Positions 45,880-56,280 of a stretch of 64,000 bases of DNA are shown here, one piece after another. The notes beneath the pieces are model-generated. The model was not told where the DNA came from, made no database searches, and worked only from the letters and a program-made list of their open reading frames with translations. Location: NCBI RefSeq assembly GCF_023898315.1, contig NC_064619.1, forward strand, positions 302,288,150 to 302,352,149, read 5' to 3'. The position numbers and the translations under genes were made by a program. The stretch comes from Schistocerca nitens. Lineage: Eukaryota; Arthropoda; Insecta; Orthoptera; Acrididae. Position 1 is the first letter of the stretch, and the number at the start of each line of letters is the position of its first letter.

Positions 45880-47200
45880 TTCCACTACTCCCTCCCCTAG
45901 CTTAGAATCTGTTCACAATGCTAGTGGCTTCTAGTGTGTCACTCACAGTAGGGATAGGCACTTTATTTCTTTCTTCTTCCTTTTGTTCTTCATCTCCCTC
46001 ACTCACTTCAAGGTCGCTGTGGCCCTGATTTTTCGTTTCATTTGCAATTTCATTTTCAGCGTGTGTTTTGGTTGTAATGAGGTCATTATCTATTGTAGCA
46101 TACATTTCGTAGTTACACTTATTGAGAATATCACAGTTGATTTCTGGCAGCAGTGCAGATAGCATCAAATCATCAATGTCATCGAATGTGTCTCCAGTTT
46201 CAATGACATTTATTCCTTCAGTTCTGATTCCTGCGTGACGGAAACAGTTCTTGATGGAAGTTATGCAAACACATCTGATCGCAGCCATCAGTCTAATAGA
46301 ATAATCCTGCTTTTCCTCAATGCATTGTATCATTTTCAGTAGTATGAGCTTAGATATGGCATTTCATACTTCTGATTACCCCTTGGTCCATGGACTGCAA
46401 TAAGCTTGTCTTATTTCCAGGAAGAAAAAGTTTAATATTCTCCAGACCAGAGGGTTCAGGATGTGGTGGACAGTTGTCAATACGAACCAGTATCTTCCTT
46501 TTCTGATTTCTAAGCTCCTGACCCCAGCACCTTATTTCAGCTTCAAAGAATTAGGAGGTCACCTAGGACTTTTTATTGGCATTTTAGTGTACTGGCAGGT
46601 TCTTTTACATGGTTAAAAAATTAGGATTGTTTAAATTTACCTGTTACAAACAATCTTTCCTTCTCAGTTCCATCTGTGTTAGTACAAACCAGGACTGTTA
46701 TTCATTCTTTAGACAACTTGCCACCAACAGATATTTCACACTTGTCTTTCAGAGTTCTGTCATGTGTCAATTTAAAGAAAATGACAGTCTCGTCTGCATT
46801 AAAGATATCACAGTCTGCATATCCTTCATGAATTATAGGCCACACAGAAGTGAGCCTTTTGGATTGTTACAATATTCACACAGTTGGCTGCACTGCTCAC
46901 TTTGTCAAAAGTAATGCCATGACATTGCTTGAATCTGTCAATCCAGCCACTGCTGCACACAAATTCCTCATCTTTTAATTTCTTGGTGAATTCTTCTGCT
47001 TTCACCTTAAGGAGAGGTGTGCTAATGGGTAGATTGATGCTTCTCTGTTGCTTAAACCACTTAAGCAGCACTTGATCCATGTTGCTCTGTTCAGTCTTTT
47101 GTAACCACTTAATCTTAGATCCATTTTGTTCAAATGCAATAACAGTTTTACCCTTGCTGTTCTAAAATACGTGCACTTTGTAACAAATTGTTATGGGAAC
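45880..47200 (-). pseudogene. Tigger/pogo transposase, frameshifted
   Basis: Minus strand. KGKTVIAFEQNGSKIKWL then MDQVLLKWFKQQRSINLPIS..LLKVKAEEF..FVCSSGWIDRFKQ (47160-46880) is the CENP-B type DNA-binding region. The DDE core is worn, but VDNCPPHPEPSGLENIKLFLPGN and LLQSMDQGVIRS (46470-46370) keep the second catalytic aspartate and the typical QPMDQGVI block. The acidic C-terminus is IKNCFRHAGI..DDIDDLMLSALLPE and on to 45902. Frame changes occur near 46340 and 46830. Terminal repeats were not found; the I-clade LINE begins just beyond its 5' side. Confidence 0.85.
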
Positions 47201-47841
47201 TGACATGTGCACTGTTGATGAGTTCTTTTATTGTCACCATTATTGTAGTATGAATGTGCTAGGGTAACAGTGAGGTGAGAGCTACACCCAGTGTTGACTG
47301 AAGGGCAGAGAGAAGAATATGCCAGGTTGCCATATTACAACAACAAATTTCCCTGTACAGTACATTGATTCTCCCCCCTGCGGGTCCGGGGTAAGAATAG
47401 GTCCGAGGTATTCCTGCCTGTCGTAAGAGGCGGCTAAAAGGAGTTTCAACCATTTCGGCCTTCAATGTGATGGTCCCCATTGGGGTTTGACCTCCTTTTA
47501 TCAAAATTTTACAGAAGTACGAGCCTTTTGGGGAAGGACACCTTACGTGGTCCTCAGTGCACTGAGACCTTGGCACTCATCATCGTAACGGCGTCGTAAC
47601 TGCACCCACTGTTTATCAATTTGGGCCTAAACACCTGATGGGTTGCACAAGTTACGCCCATAGTGCATCCCCATCTGCACCTACGATCGTGATGGACTTA
47701 ACATGGCACCCGAAATCCAGCATGGTAGCCAGCCCGTTGTAGTGGGGTCGTCATGTATGCTCTAGGTTGTAGCCCCTGACAATACAGGGATCGAACTGCC
47801 GATACCTGAGCTGCACCCTCCCCACGCAAGCCAAGGAGTAG

Positions 47842-49500
47842 ATGCCCATCTACCTGGGGCATCAGGACTCCCGGCAACGGTCATCCTGCCAGGTGGCCCT
47901 TGCTGAGGCTGGGTGGCGCCCGTGGGGAGAGCCCCTGGTCGGAGTGGGTGGTATCAGGGCGGACGTTTCGCAGATGAAACGTCAACATGCATCAGGTTGC
48001 TCTGTGGTTGCGTCTTCTAAGACGAAAGGTTCTGTCTCTGTCTCTGGTTGTGGTACTTCTGACTTTCCCCCCTTGGCCACTCCCTGGGAGGAAGGACAGG
48101 CCCGCCGGCTTGGGGCGAAATTCTTCCCCCGCTATTTAGTCTGTTCTTGGACTGATGGGGGGACGTTCGCCACCTCCAAGCCCATGTTCTTTGTACAGCA
48201 TATCGAGGATATCTTCGGAGAAATTGAGGCTCTTAGTAAAATGCGTTCAGGGTCCATTCTCATAAAGACCAACCCCGCTACACAGTCGGCGGCGCTCCAG
48301 GCATGCGACCGACTAGGGGACATCCCAATGTCCATTGTCCCACATCTGGCGCTCAATAGAATGCAGGGGATTATTTTCCATCGGGACCTCCTGCTGCAAT
48401 CTGATGAGGAGCTCAGGGCCAACCTGGAGCGCCATGGCGTGCATTTCGTCTGGCGAGTCCAGCGCGGCCCCAAAGATCGTCACGTCGACACTGGGGCCTT
48501 TATCCTCACCTTCGAGGGGGATGTTCTCCCGGAGACGGTAAAGGTGATGTGCTACCGGTGCAACGTGTGACCTTACGTTCTGCCTCCTATTCGATGCTTT
48601 TGATGTTTGCGCTTCGGGCACATGTTGTCACGGTGTGAAGCTGAGCCCCTTTGTTGCGATTGTGGACATCCTCTTCGTGAGGGACATACGTGCACCCCAC
48701 CACCTTGGTGTGTCAATTGTCCTGGCCTCCACTCACCTAGATCTTTCGACTGCCCCGTATATCAGAAGGAGAAAAAGATACAAGAATTGAAAACCTTGGA
48801 CCGTCTGTCTTATTCTGGGGCCAGGAAGAAATATGACCACCTCCATCCCGTGATGTTGACAACATCCTTTGCTTCGGTTGTGTCCAATCCTTCCGCAGTA
48901 TCCTCACCCCCATTCTGTCCGCCCTCCACCTGCTCACCCCATCCGGGGTCTATGCCTCCGCCTCCCAAATCCCTCCCTTTCAAATCCTCCTCCCTCGCGG
49001 CCCCTGCCCTCTCTGCCCCAGGGGCCACCCTCCCTCCTCCTCCTCCTCCTCCTCCTCCTCCTCCTCCTCCTGAGAAGCGATCCTCTTCTCAGGCGTCCAT
49101 CAGGGAAACGTTAAGGACCCCGGCTTCTGAGGTCCAGCGTTCAAAAAAGGACCCCGAGCGTGAGGACTTCCTTTGGGTCCAGCCCCCACAGCCCACCATC
49201 CCTGTGACTTATCGGTCTTTCAAGAAGGCCTCAAAGAAGAAGTCTTTATCCCCCTCTCCACCCCAGCGCGTTTCGTCTGATGCTCCATCCGACAGTCGCT
49301 GCTCCCGGCCGTCCTCAGTTTCGCCGGGACGCTCTGCTGCCAGGTGCTCAGCTGGCCTGTTGTCGGCGGACGCTGCTGCCCCTCCTGTGCAACCCAGAAA
49401 TGTGGCCGCAGCTGGCGACGACTCGATGGAACAGGATCCGCCTCCCGACGGTTGTAGCGATGTTACCTCGAAACCTGGCCCTCCGCAGTCGTCGAGGTGA
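47842..49500 (+). pseudogene. LINE ORF1 (gag-like, zinc knuckles), frameshifted
   Basis: An RNA-binding nucleocapsid-like protein. The first part, 47842-48570, has a folded domain ending in GAFILTFEGDVLPETVKVMCYRCNV. A frame change near 48570-48607 leads into CLRFGHMLSRCEAEPLCCDCGHPLREGHTC.. and PPPWCVNCPGLHSPRSFDCPVYQ, which are CCHC-type knuckles. The C-terminal part is Pro/Ser-rich with a run of more than a dozen prolines encoded by (CTC)n at 49035-49071. It ends at 49500, 43 bp before ORF2. Confidence 0.82.
49035..49071 (+). repeat. (CTC)n tract inside LINE ORF1
   Basis: A perfect trinucleotide run coding for polyproline in the ORF1 frame. It is likely to vary in length between copies. 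Confidence 0.9.
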
Positions 49501-49542
49501 CCAGCTCTTCACCCGTTTCGTTCCCCCTTTCTCTGGTTCACG

Positions 49543-52500
49543 ATGGCTCTGTTACATTGGAACATAAGAGGTATTCGATCTAATTGGGAGGAATTACAAC
49601 TGATCCTCCGCCTACACTGTCTGTTTGTCATTGGTCTCCAGGAAACGAAGTTACGCCCAACTAAGCGTATTGCCTTTACCCACTATACCTCCGAGCGATC
49701 TGACCTAACCTATGTGGACGGCATTCCAGCTCATGGTGGGGTCATGTTGCTCGTTCGGGACGATGTCAATTACCATCCCATCCCATTGACCACCCCACTC
49801 CAAGCAATAGCTGTCTGTATTACTCTTTCTGCCTTTACTTTTTCTGTTTGTACTGTCTACACTCCATCGTCATCCACAGTTAGTCGGGCTGACATGATGC
49901 ACCTGATTGTTCAGCTTCCTCCGCCGTTTTTATTGTTTGGCGACTTCATTGCCCATCATCCCCTTTGGGGTTCTCCTGCATCCTGTCAGAGAGGCTCCCT
50001 CTTGGTGGATGTTTTCAACCATCTCAATCTTGTCTGCCTCAATACTGGTGCCCCGACTTTCCTCTCAGACTCTACTCATACCTACTCCCACTTGGACCTC
50101 TCGATCTGTTCTACCACTCTTGCCCATCGGTTCGTGTGATATGTCCTTTCTGACACCTATTCGAGCGACCATTTCCCCTGTGTCATTCGTCTCCTGCACC
50201 ACACCCCATTCCCATGTCCCTCGAGCTGGAACATACCGAAAGCTGACTGGGGACTTTACTCCTCCCTGGTGATCTTTCCGGACCAAGTTTTTCTCAGCTG
50301 TGACAGTCAGGTCGAATACCTCATGGCTGTTATCATCAATGCGGCCGAACGTTCTATTCCTCGTACTGCCTCTTCTTTACATCACGTTTCAGTCCCCTGG
50401 TGGAATGAAGGTTGCAGAGACACTATCCGTGCTCGACGACGTGCTTTACACACCTTTCGCTGCCATCCTACGCTGGCGAATTGTATTCATTACAAATGAC
50501 TCCGAGCGCAATGTCATTGAGTCATCAAAGACAGCAAAAAAACTTGTTGCGCCTCTTTCACAAGCTCCTTTAACAGTTTTACTCCCTCTTCTGTCGTCTG
50601 GGGTGGCCTGCGCCGGCTGTCGGGCATTAAGGCCCACTCCTCGATACCTGGCCTGCCTTCCGGTAATGAGGTACTTGTCGACCCTGTGGATGTCTCCAAC
50701 GCCTTCGGCCACTTTTTCGTGGAGGTTTCAAGCTCCGCTCATTACCACCCTGCCTTCCGTCCCAGAAAAGAGGCAGAAGAGGCTCGGTGACCTTCCTTCC
50801 ACTCGCTGAATCTGGAAGATTATAATGCCCCTTTACCATGCAGGAACTCGAACGTGCACTTGCACTGTCCCGGTCCTCTGCTCCGGGGCCAGATGCCATT
50901 CACGTTCAGATGCTGACACACCTTTCTCCGGCAGGCAATAGTTTTCTTCTTCGTACCTATAATCGCGTCTGGACCGAAGGTCAGGTCCCCATGCGTTGGC
51001 GTGAGGCCGTCGTTGTTCCCATACCCAAACCCGGGAAGGATAGACACCTTCCTTCTAGTTACCGCCCCATTTCTCTTACAAGGTGTGTCGGTAAGGTGAT
51101 GGAGCGCAGGGTTAACGCTCGGTTGGTTTGGATTCTTGAATCTCGATGGCTAATTACCAATGTTCAATGTGGCTTTCGTTGACACCGCTCCGCTGTTGAC
51201 CACCTTGTGACCTGTCGACGTTCATCATGAACAACTTTTTGCAAAAGTGCCAAACGGTAGCTGTGTTCTTTGATTTGGAGAAAGCTTATGATACATGTTG
51301 GAGAGAAGGTATCCTCCACACTATGCACAGGTGGGGCCTACCTGGCCACCTGCCCCTTGTTATTGATTCATTTTTAACAGATCGAATGTTTAGGGTACGT
51401 GTGGCTTCCGTATTGTCCGACGTCTTCCTCCAGGAGAACGGAGTGCCTCAGAGCTCCGTTTTGAGCGTAGCCCTTTTTGCCATAGCGATCAATCCAATTA
51501 TGGATTGCATTCCACCTAACGTCTGCGGCTCTCTTTTCGTCGATGACTTCGCGATCTACTGCAGTGCCCAGAGAACATGCCTCCTGGAGCGCTGCCTTCA
51601 GCGTTGTCTTGACAGCCTATACTCATGGAGTATGGCTAACGGCTTCCGGTTCTCTGAAGAGAAGACGGTTTGCATCAACTTTTGGCGATATAAAGCATTC
51701 CTTCCACCATCCTTACATCTGGGTCCCGTTGTTTTCCCATTCGTGGAGACAACAAAGTTTCAGGAAACTTTGTTGGTCTCCGCACGTCTCTTATTTGGCG
51801 GCCTGTTGTACACGTTCCCTTAATATCCTCAGAGTTCTTAGTGGTTCATCTTGGGGAGCGGATCGCAGTGTCCTGCTTTGCTTGTATCGGTCCATAGCCC
51901 GATCGAATCTGGATTATGGGAGCCTCGTATACTCGTCTGCTCGGCCATCCCTCTTACGCCGTCTCAACTCCATCCATCATCGGGGGTTACGTTTTGCGAC
52001 CGGAGCATTCTATACTAGTCCCGTCGAGAGTCTTTATGCTGAAACTGCCGAATTACCATTGACCTACCGGCGCGATGTACTGCTTTGTTGGTATGCCTGC
52101 CGGCTGTTGTCAATGCCCGACCACCCCTCTTATCAGTCCTCCTTCGATGATTCTCTCAACCGTCAGTATGGTTTGTATGTGTCTGCCCTGCTGCCCCCTG
52201 GAGTCCGCTTTCGTCGCCTGCTTCGACAATTGGATTTTGCCCTCCCTACCACCTTCAGAGAGGGTGAGAGCCTGACACCACCTTGGCTCCAGTCTCCGGT
52301 TCACATTCATCTTGACCTCAGCTCGCTCCCAAAGGAGAGTACTCTGGATGCACTGTATTGCTCATGGTTTGTCGAACTTCGTGTGCGACTCGCTAGTAAC
52401 ACCTTTATTTACACTGATGGCCCCAAAACTGACGATGGTGTCGGCTGTGCCTTTGTCTTTGGGGACGTCACCTTTAAATACCGGCTCCTCGACCAGTGTT

Positions 52501-53207
52501 CCAGTTTTACGGCCGAGCTTTTTGCTCTCTCTCAGGCCGTTCAGTATGTCTGCTGCCACCGCCATTCTCCGTATGTCCTCTGCTCTGATTCACTCAGTGC
52601 TCTTCAGAGCCTTGGAGCTCCATATCCGGTCCATCCCTTAGTGCAACAGATCCAGCAATCCCTCCATTCTTTTGCTGCTGATGGCTCTCCTGTTAGCTTT
52701 ATGTGGGTTCCAGGCCATGTAGGAGTGCCTGGGAATGAGGCTGCTGATGCTGCGGTCAAGGCTGCAGTCCTTCTGCCTCGGCCAGCCTCCCTTTGTGTCC
52801 CATCGTCTGACATTAGTGGGGTTGTTTGTAAGAGGTTTGTGTCATTATGGTGGGATACTTGGTCGTCACTTCAAGAAAATAAGCTCTGGGCCATAAAACC
52901 TTTACCAATAGCTTGGACAACCTCTTCCTGACCCTCTCGGCGAGAGGAGGTCATTTTGGCCAGGTTGCGGATTGGGCATTGATGGTTTAGCCACCGCTAC
53001 CTGCTATCCGGTGACCCAGCCCCGCAGTGCCCATATGGTCATGCATTGACAGTGCGCCATGTTTTATTGTCGTGTCCCCGTTTTAATGAATCTCGTGTTG
53101 TCCTGTCACTGCCATCTACCCTCCAGGAAATTTTAGCTGATGACGCTCGAGCAGCTGTCCGTGTTCTTCGTTTTATTACTTTGACGGACTTGTCCAAAGA
53201 CATCTAA
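49543..53207 (+). pseudogene. LINE ORF2 (endonuclease, RT, RNase H), several frameshifts
   Basis: Endonuclease 49543-50139: LLHWNIRGIRSNWEEL, FVIGLQETKL, LLFGDFIAHHPLWG, YSHLDLSICS. RT 50838-51823: SSAPGPDAIHVQML, SSYRPISLTRCVGKVMER, AVFFDLEKAYDTCW, VPQSSVLSVALFA and CGSLFVDDFAIY. RNase H within 51543-52931: FIYTDGPKTDDGVGCAFV, FTAELFALSQAV, VLCSDSLSALQSL, FMWVPGHVGVPGNEAADAA, so all four acidic residues are present. The C-terminus 52932-53207 has RIGH..F.HRYLLSG..PQCPYGHALTVRHVLLSCP (Cys/His motif). At least four frame changes separate these parts; residues are well kept, so decay is recent. Confidence 0.88.
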
Positions 53208-53211
53208 CTCT

Positions 53212-53347
53212 TTGTATTAAACAAGGATGAGAAGTATATTCCTTATGAGGAATATGGCTGTATCACAGAAATCACAATATTGTATTAAGCAAGGATGAGA
53301 AGTATGTTCCTTACGAGAAATACGGCTGTGCCACAGAAATCACAACA
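53212..53347 (+). repeat. 68-bp tandem duplication at the LINE 3' end
   Basis: Two units (53212-53279 and 53280-53347), both starting ttgtatta(a/g)(a/g)caaggatgag and ending atcacaa(t/c)a, with roughly ten differences. They begin within five bases of the ORF2 stop, so they form the LINE 3' UTR. Tandem 3' UTR repeats are known in several LINE families. Confidence 0.85.
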
Positions 53348-53610
53348 TTATAGCCGAGTTGCCATGGTAAGTGGTGGTGTTACAAGAAAGTACAGCTGTA
53401 GTTCCTTTTGATATTTGGACATCTTTGTTAACTATCATCAACATATGGCTAGGAAACAGACTTGCCTGTTTGCCAAATGTGGTACTGCCTGCCTTTGCTC
53501 ACTGTTCAACTGACAGTTGTATTTTCAGTGAATAAACTGATGAGACTTGGTTGCACTGAGAGCGTGGTTCATAGTAGGTAGAACTAATAGGAGAGGTGAG
53601 GGTGGGGGGA

Positions 53611-53617
53611 GATAGAG

Positions 53618-53682
<65 letters not shown>
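53611..53682. repeat. (GATA)n/(GA)n microsatellite
   Basis: A GATAGA stretch that passes into a pure GA run of about 45 bp. Confidence 0.95.
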
Positions 53683-53684
<2 letters not shown>

Positions 53685-54711
53685 ACAAAGAGCAGCACAT
53701 TTTGTCACAGGATCATTTATTCGGTGTGAGAAAGTGGCAGAGATGCTCAACAAACTGCAGTAACAGATGCTACAAGAGAGGTTTACTGTTGAAATTTCAA
53801 TTGAGTACCTTCCAAGAAGTCAGACAACATATTACTTCTCTGACAGACATCTCTCAAAATGACCATGATGAGAAAATTTGAAAAATTAGAGTTACACAGA
53901 GGCTTATTGACAATCATTCTGCCCACAAGCCATTTCTGAGTGGAACAGAGAAAGAGGATAAGGGGGGGGGGGGGATGAGTTACTGGTACCACAAGTGCCA
54001 TCCACCGTACACTGTTAGGTGCCTTGCTGAGTTTTGATGTAGATATAGATACACTGAATGGAAAATTTCATGTAAAATTTCCTGGGTTTCAACTGGATAG
54101 CACGTAAGACACATGGAACAATTAATTAGTTCAGTGGGTTGTGCTTTAAGAGGCATCTCTCATTTTGTTGACTTAAAGACAAGAGTGTTGTCTTATTTTG
54201 CATATTTTAACTCCTTGTTGTGTTACGAAATTGTCTTCTGGGGCAGTGTACCTAAAGTAAATAAAATGTTCGTTCAGCAGAAGTGAGCAATAAGAATATT
54301 GTCTAAATTAGAGAAGCATACATCTTGCAGAGGCCTTTTTAAGTATCTTGGAATTCTTGCACCTGCTTCCAAATGCATTTACTCTTTGATGGTTTTTTGT
54401 TGTTTATAATAAAAATAAGTTTCAATTGAACTGTGATTTACACAGTCACAACACAAGACACAAAAATAATTTTTATGTAGAGTTTGCCTCATTGCCTGAC
54501 TTTTATAATGAAGTTATGTACTCTGGTGGTAAGATATTCAGTAAGCTCCCATCTCACATTAAACAAGAAACTGGGAACCCCTACCGGTTTGAAAAATAAA
54601 TAAATATTGCAAACACACTTCATTGATTGCTGTGCCAACAAATTGTTTGAATATCTCAATTCAGAGACTGAAAAGTTCTGCTGGCCAAATGGTAAGCAAC
54701 AGTATTTAATA
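53683..54711. other. intron sequence, possible LINE scraps
   Basis: No clear feature. Around 54180-54320 the + strand reads SYFAYFNSLLCYEIVFWGSVPKVNKMF, which resembles the post-RT region of CR1/L2-type ORF2 (compare YFHSIMSYGIIFWGNSS in the 40021 element). A small LINE remnant is therefore likely there. A G-run lies at 53963-53974. Confidence 0.5.
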
Positions 54712-54713
54712 TA

Positions 54714-56043
54714 CAGGGCTATTACAAATGATTGAAGCGATTTCATAAATTCACTGTAGCTCCTTCATTGACATATGGTCACGACACACTACAGATACAT
54801 AGAAAAACTCATAAAGTTTTGTTCGGCTGAAGCCGTACTTCAGGTTTCTGCCGCCAGAGCGCAGTGAGACAAAATGGCGACAGGAGCCGAGAAAGCGTAT
54901 GTCGTGCTTGAAATGCACTCACATCAGTCAGTCATAACAGTGCAACGACACTTCAGGACGAAGTTCAACAAAGATCCACCAACTGCTAACTCCATTTGGC
55001 GATGGTATGCACAGTTTAAAGCTTCTGGATGCCTCTGTAAGGGAAAATCAACGGGTCGGCCTGCAGTGAGCGAAGAAACGGTTGAACGCGTGCGGGCAAG
55101 TTTCACGCGTAGCGCACGGAAGTCGACGAATAAAGCGAGCAGGGAGCTAAACGTACCACAGCTGACGGTTTGGAAAATCTTACGGAAAAGGCTAAAGCAG
55201 AAGCCTTGCCGTTTACAATTGCTACAAGCCCTGACACCCGATGACAAAGTCAAACGCTTCGAATTTTCGGCGTGGTTGCAACAGCTCATGGAAGAGGATG
55301 CGTTCAGTGCGAAACTTGTTTTCAGTGATGAAGCAACATTTTTTCTTAATGGTGAAGTGAACAGACACAGTGTGCGAATCTGGGCGGTAGAGAATCCTCA
55401 AGCATTCGTGCAGCAAATTCGCAATTCACCAAAAGTTAACGTGTTTAGTGCAATCTCACGGTTTAAAGTTTACAGCCCCTTTTTCTTCTGCGAAAAAAAC
55501 GTTACAGGACACGTGTATCTGGACATGCTGGAAAATTGGCTCATGCCACAACTGGAGACCGACAGCGCCGACTTCATCTTTCAACAGGATGGTGCTCCAC
55601 TGCACTTCCATCATGATGTTCGGCATTTCTTAAACAGGAGATTGGAAAACCGATGGATCGGTCGTGGTGGAGATCGTGATCAGCAGTTCATGTCATGGCC
55701 TCCACGCTCTCCCGACTTAACCCCATGCGATTTCTTTCTGTGGGGTTATGTGAAAGATTCAGTGTTTAAACCTCCTCTACCCAGAAACGTGCCAGAACTG
55801 CGAGCTCGCATCAACGATGCTTTCGAACTCATTGATGGGGAAATGCTGAGCCGAGTGTGGGAGGAACTTGATTATCAGCTTGATGTCTGCCGAATCACTA
55901 AAGGGGCACATATCGAACATTTGTGAATGCCTAAAAAAACTTTTTGAGTTTTTGTATGTGTGTGCAAAGCATTGTGAAAATATCTCAAATAATAAAGTTA
56001 TTGTAGAGCTGTGAAATCTCTTCAATCATTTGTAGTAACCCTG
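54714..56043 (+). mobile_element. mariner-like DNA transposon, complete with TIRs
   Basis: A 1330-bp element. Left end CAGGGCTATTACAAATGATT; the right end read from the other strand is CAGGGTTACTACAAATGATT, with similarity continuing for about 30 bp. It is flanked by TA at 54712-54713 and 56044-56045. One intact transposase frame fills the interior. It appears young. Confidence 0.93.
54874..55926 (+). CDS. mariner-like transposase, intact 350 aa, DDD catalytic set
   Basis: Transposase for the surrounding element. It starts at MATGAEKAYVVLEMH, 160 bp from the left TIR. The N-terminal HTH (16-55: SVITVQRHFRTKF, SIWRWYAQFKASG) is followed by the hook STGRPAVSEETVERV and a second HTH (about 85-115). 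The catalytic core has D152 (LVFSDEATFFLNG), D239 (FIFQQDGAPLHF) and D286 (SPDLTPCDFFLWG). I count 46 residues between D239 and D286, whereas classical mariner has 34; the excess lies around RWIGRGGDRDQQFMSWP. It ends with GAHIEHL. There is no stop or shift. It is a member of the IS630-Tc1-mariner superfamily but not a typical D34D mariner. Confidence 0.92.
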   Translation: MATGAEKAYVVLEMHSHQSVITVQRHFRTKFNKDPPTANSIWRWYAQFKASGCLCKGKSTGRPAVSEETVERVRASFTRSARKSTNKASRELNVPQLTVWKILRKRLKQKPCRLQLLQALTPDDKVKRFEFSAWLQQLMEEDAFSAKLVFSDEATFFLNGEVNRHSVRIWAVENPQAFVQQIRNSPKVNVFSAISRFKVYSPFFFCEKNVTGHVYLDMLENWLMPQLETDSADFIFQQDGAPLHFHHDVRHFLNRRLENRWIGRGGDRDQQFMSWPPRSPDLTPCDFFLWGYVKDSVFKPPLPRNVPELRARINDAFELIDGEMLSRVWEELDYQLDVCRITKGAHIEHL

Positions 56044-56280
56044 TAAAGGTGAACAATAAGTAATAATCTACAATAAATAGGACTCAGTAATTATAGAGGT
56101 AAAAAATATTTTCTTTGAAAAATATAATTTTTAATCAAATAAATATTAAGCTAATAAGAGTATTTGTGGTATTGTTCCCATCGTAATTTAGCCACATCAA
56201 ATTTTATGTTATTTCTACATAAATTTACAGCTTTTCATCTACATAGTTTGAGTTGTTCCTTATTAGCATCTTCGTTATAC

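Larger units (their letters stand above)
47374..53207 (+). mobile_element. I-clade LINE with RNase H, near full length
   Basis: A 5.8-kb + strand LINE in order: 5' UTR (CCCCCCTGCGGGTCCGGGGT..), ORF1 with gag-like zinc knuckles, ORF2 with endonuclease, RT, RNase H and a C-terminal Cys/His motif. GC content is clearly higher than the surrounding intron. RNase H plus gag-like ORF1 place it in the I group (I, R1 or related). It is followed at once by a 68-bp tandem duplication. Confidence 0.88.

Noticed and set aside
53499-53753. Leu-Ser repeat frame on the minus strand
   Set aside because: Translation of the (GA)n tract.
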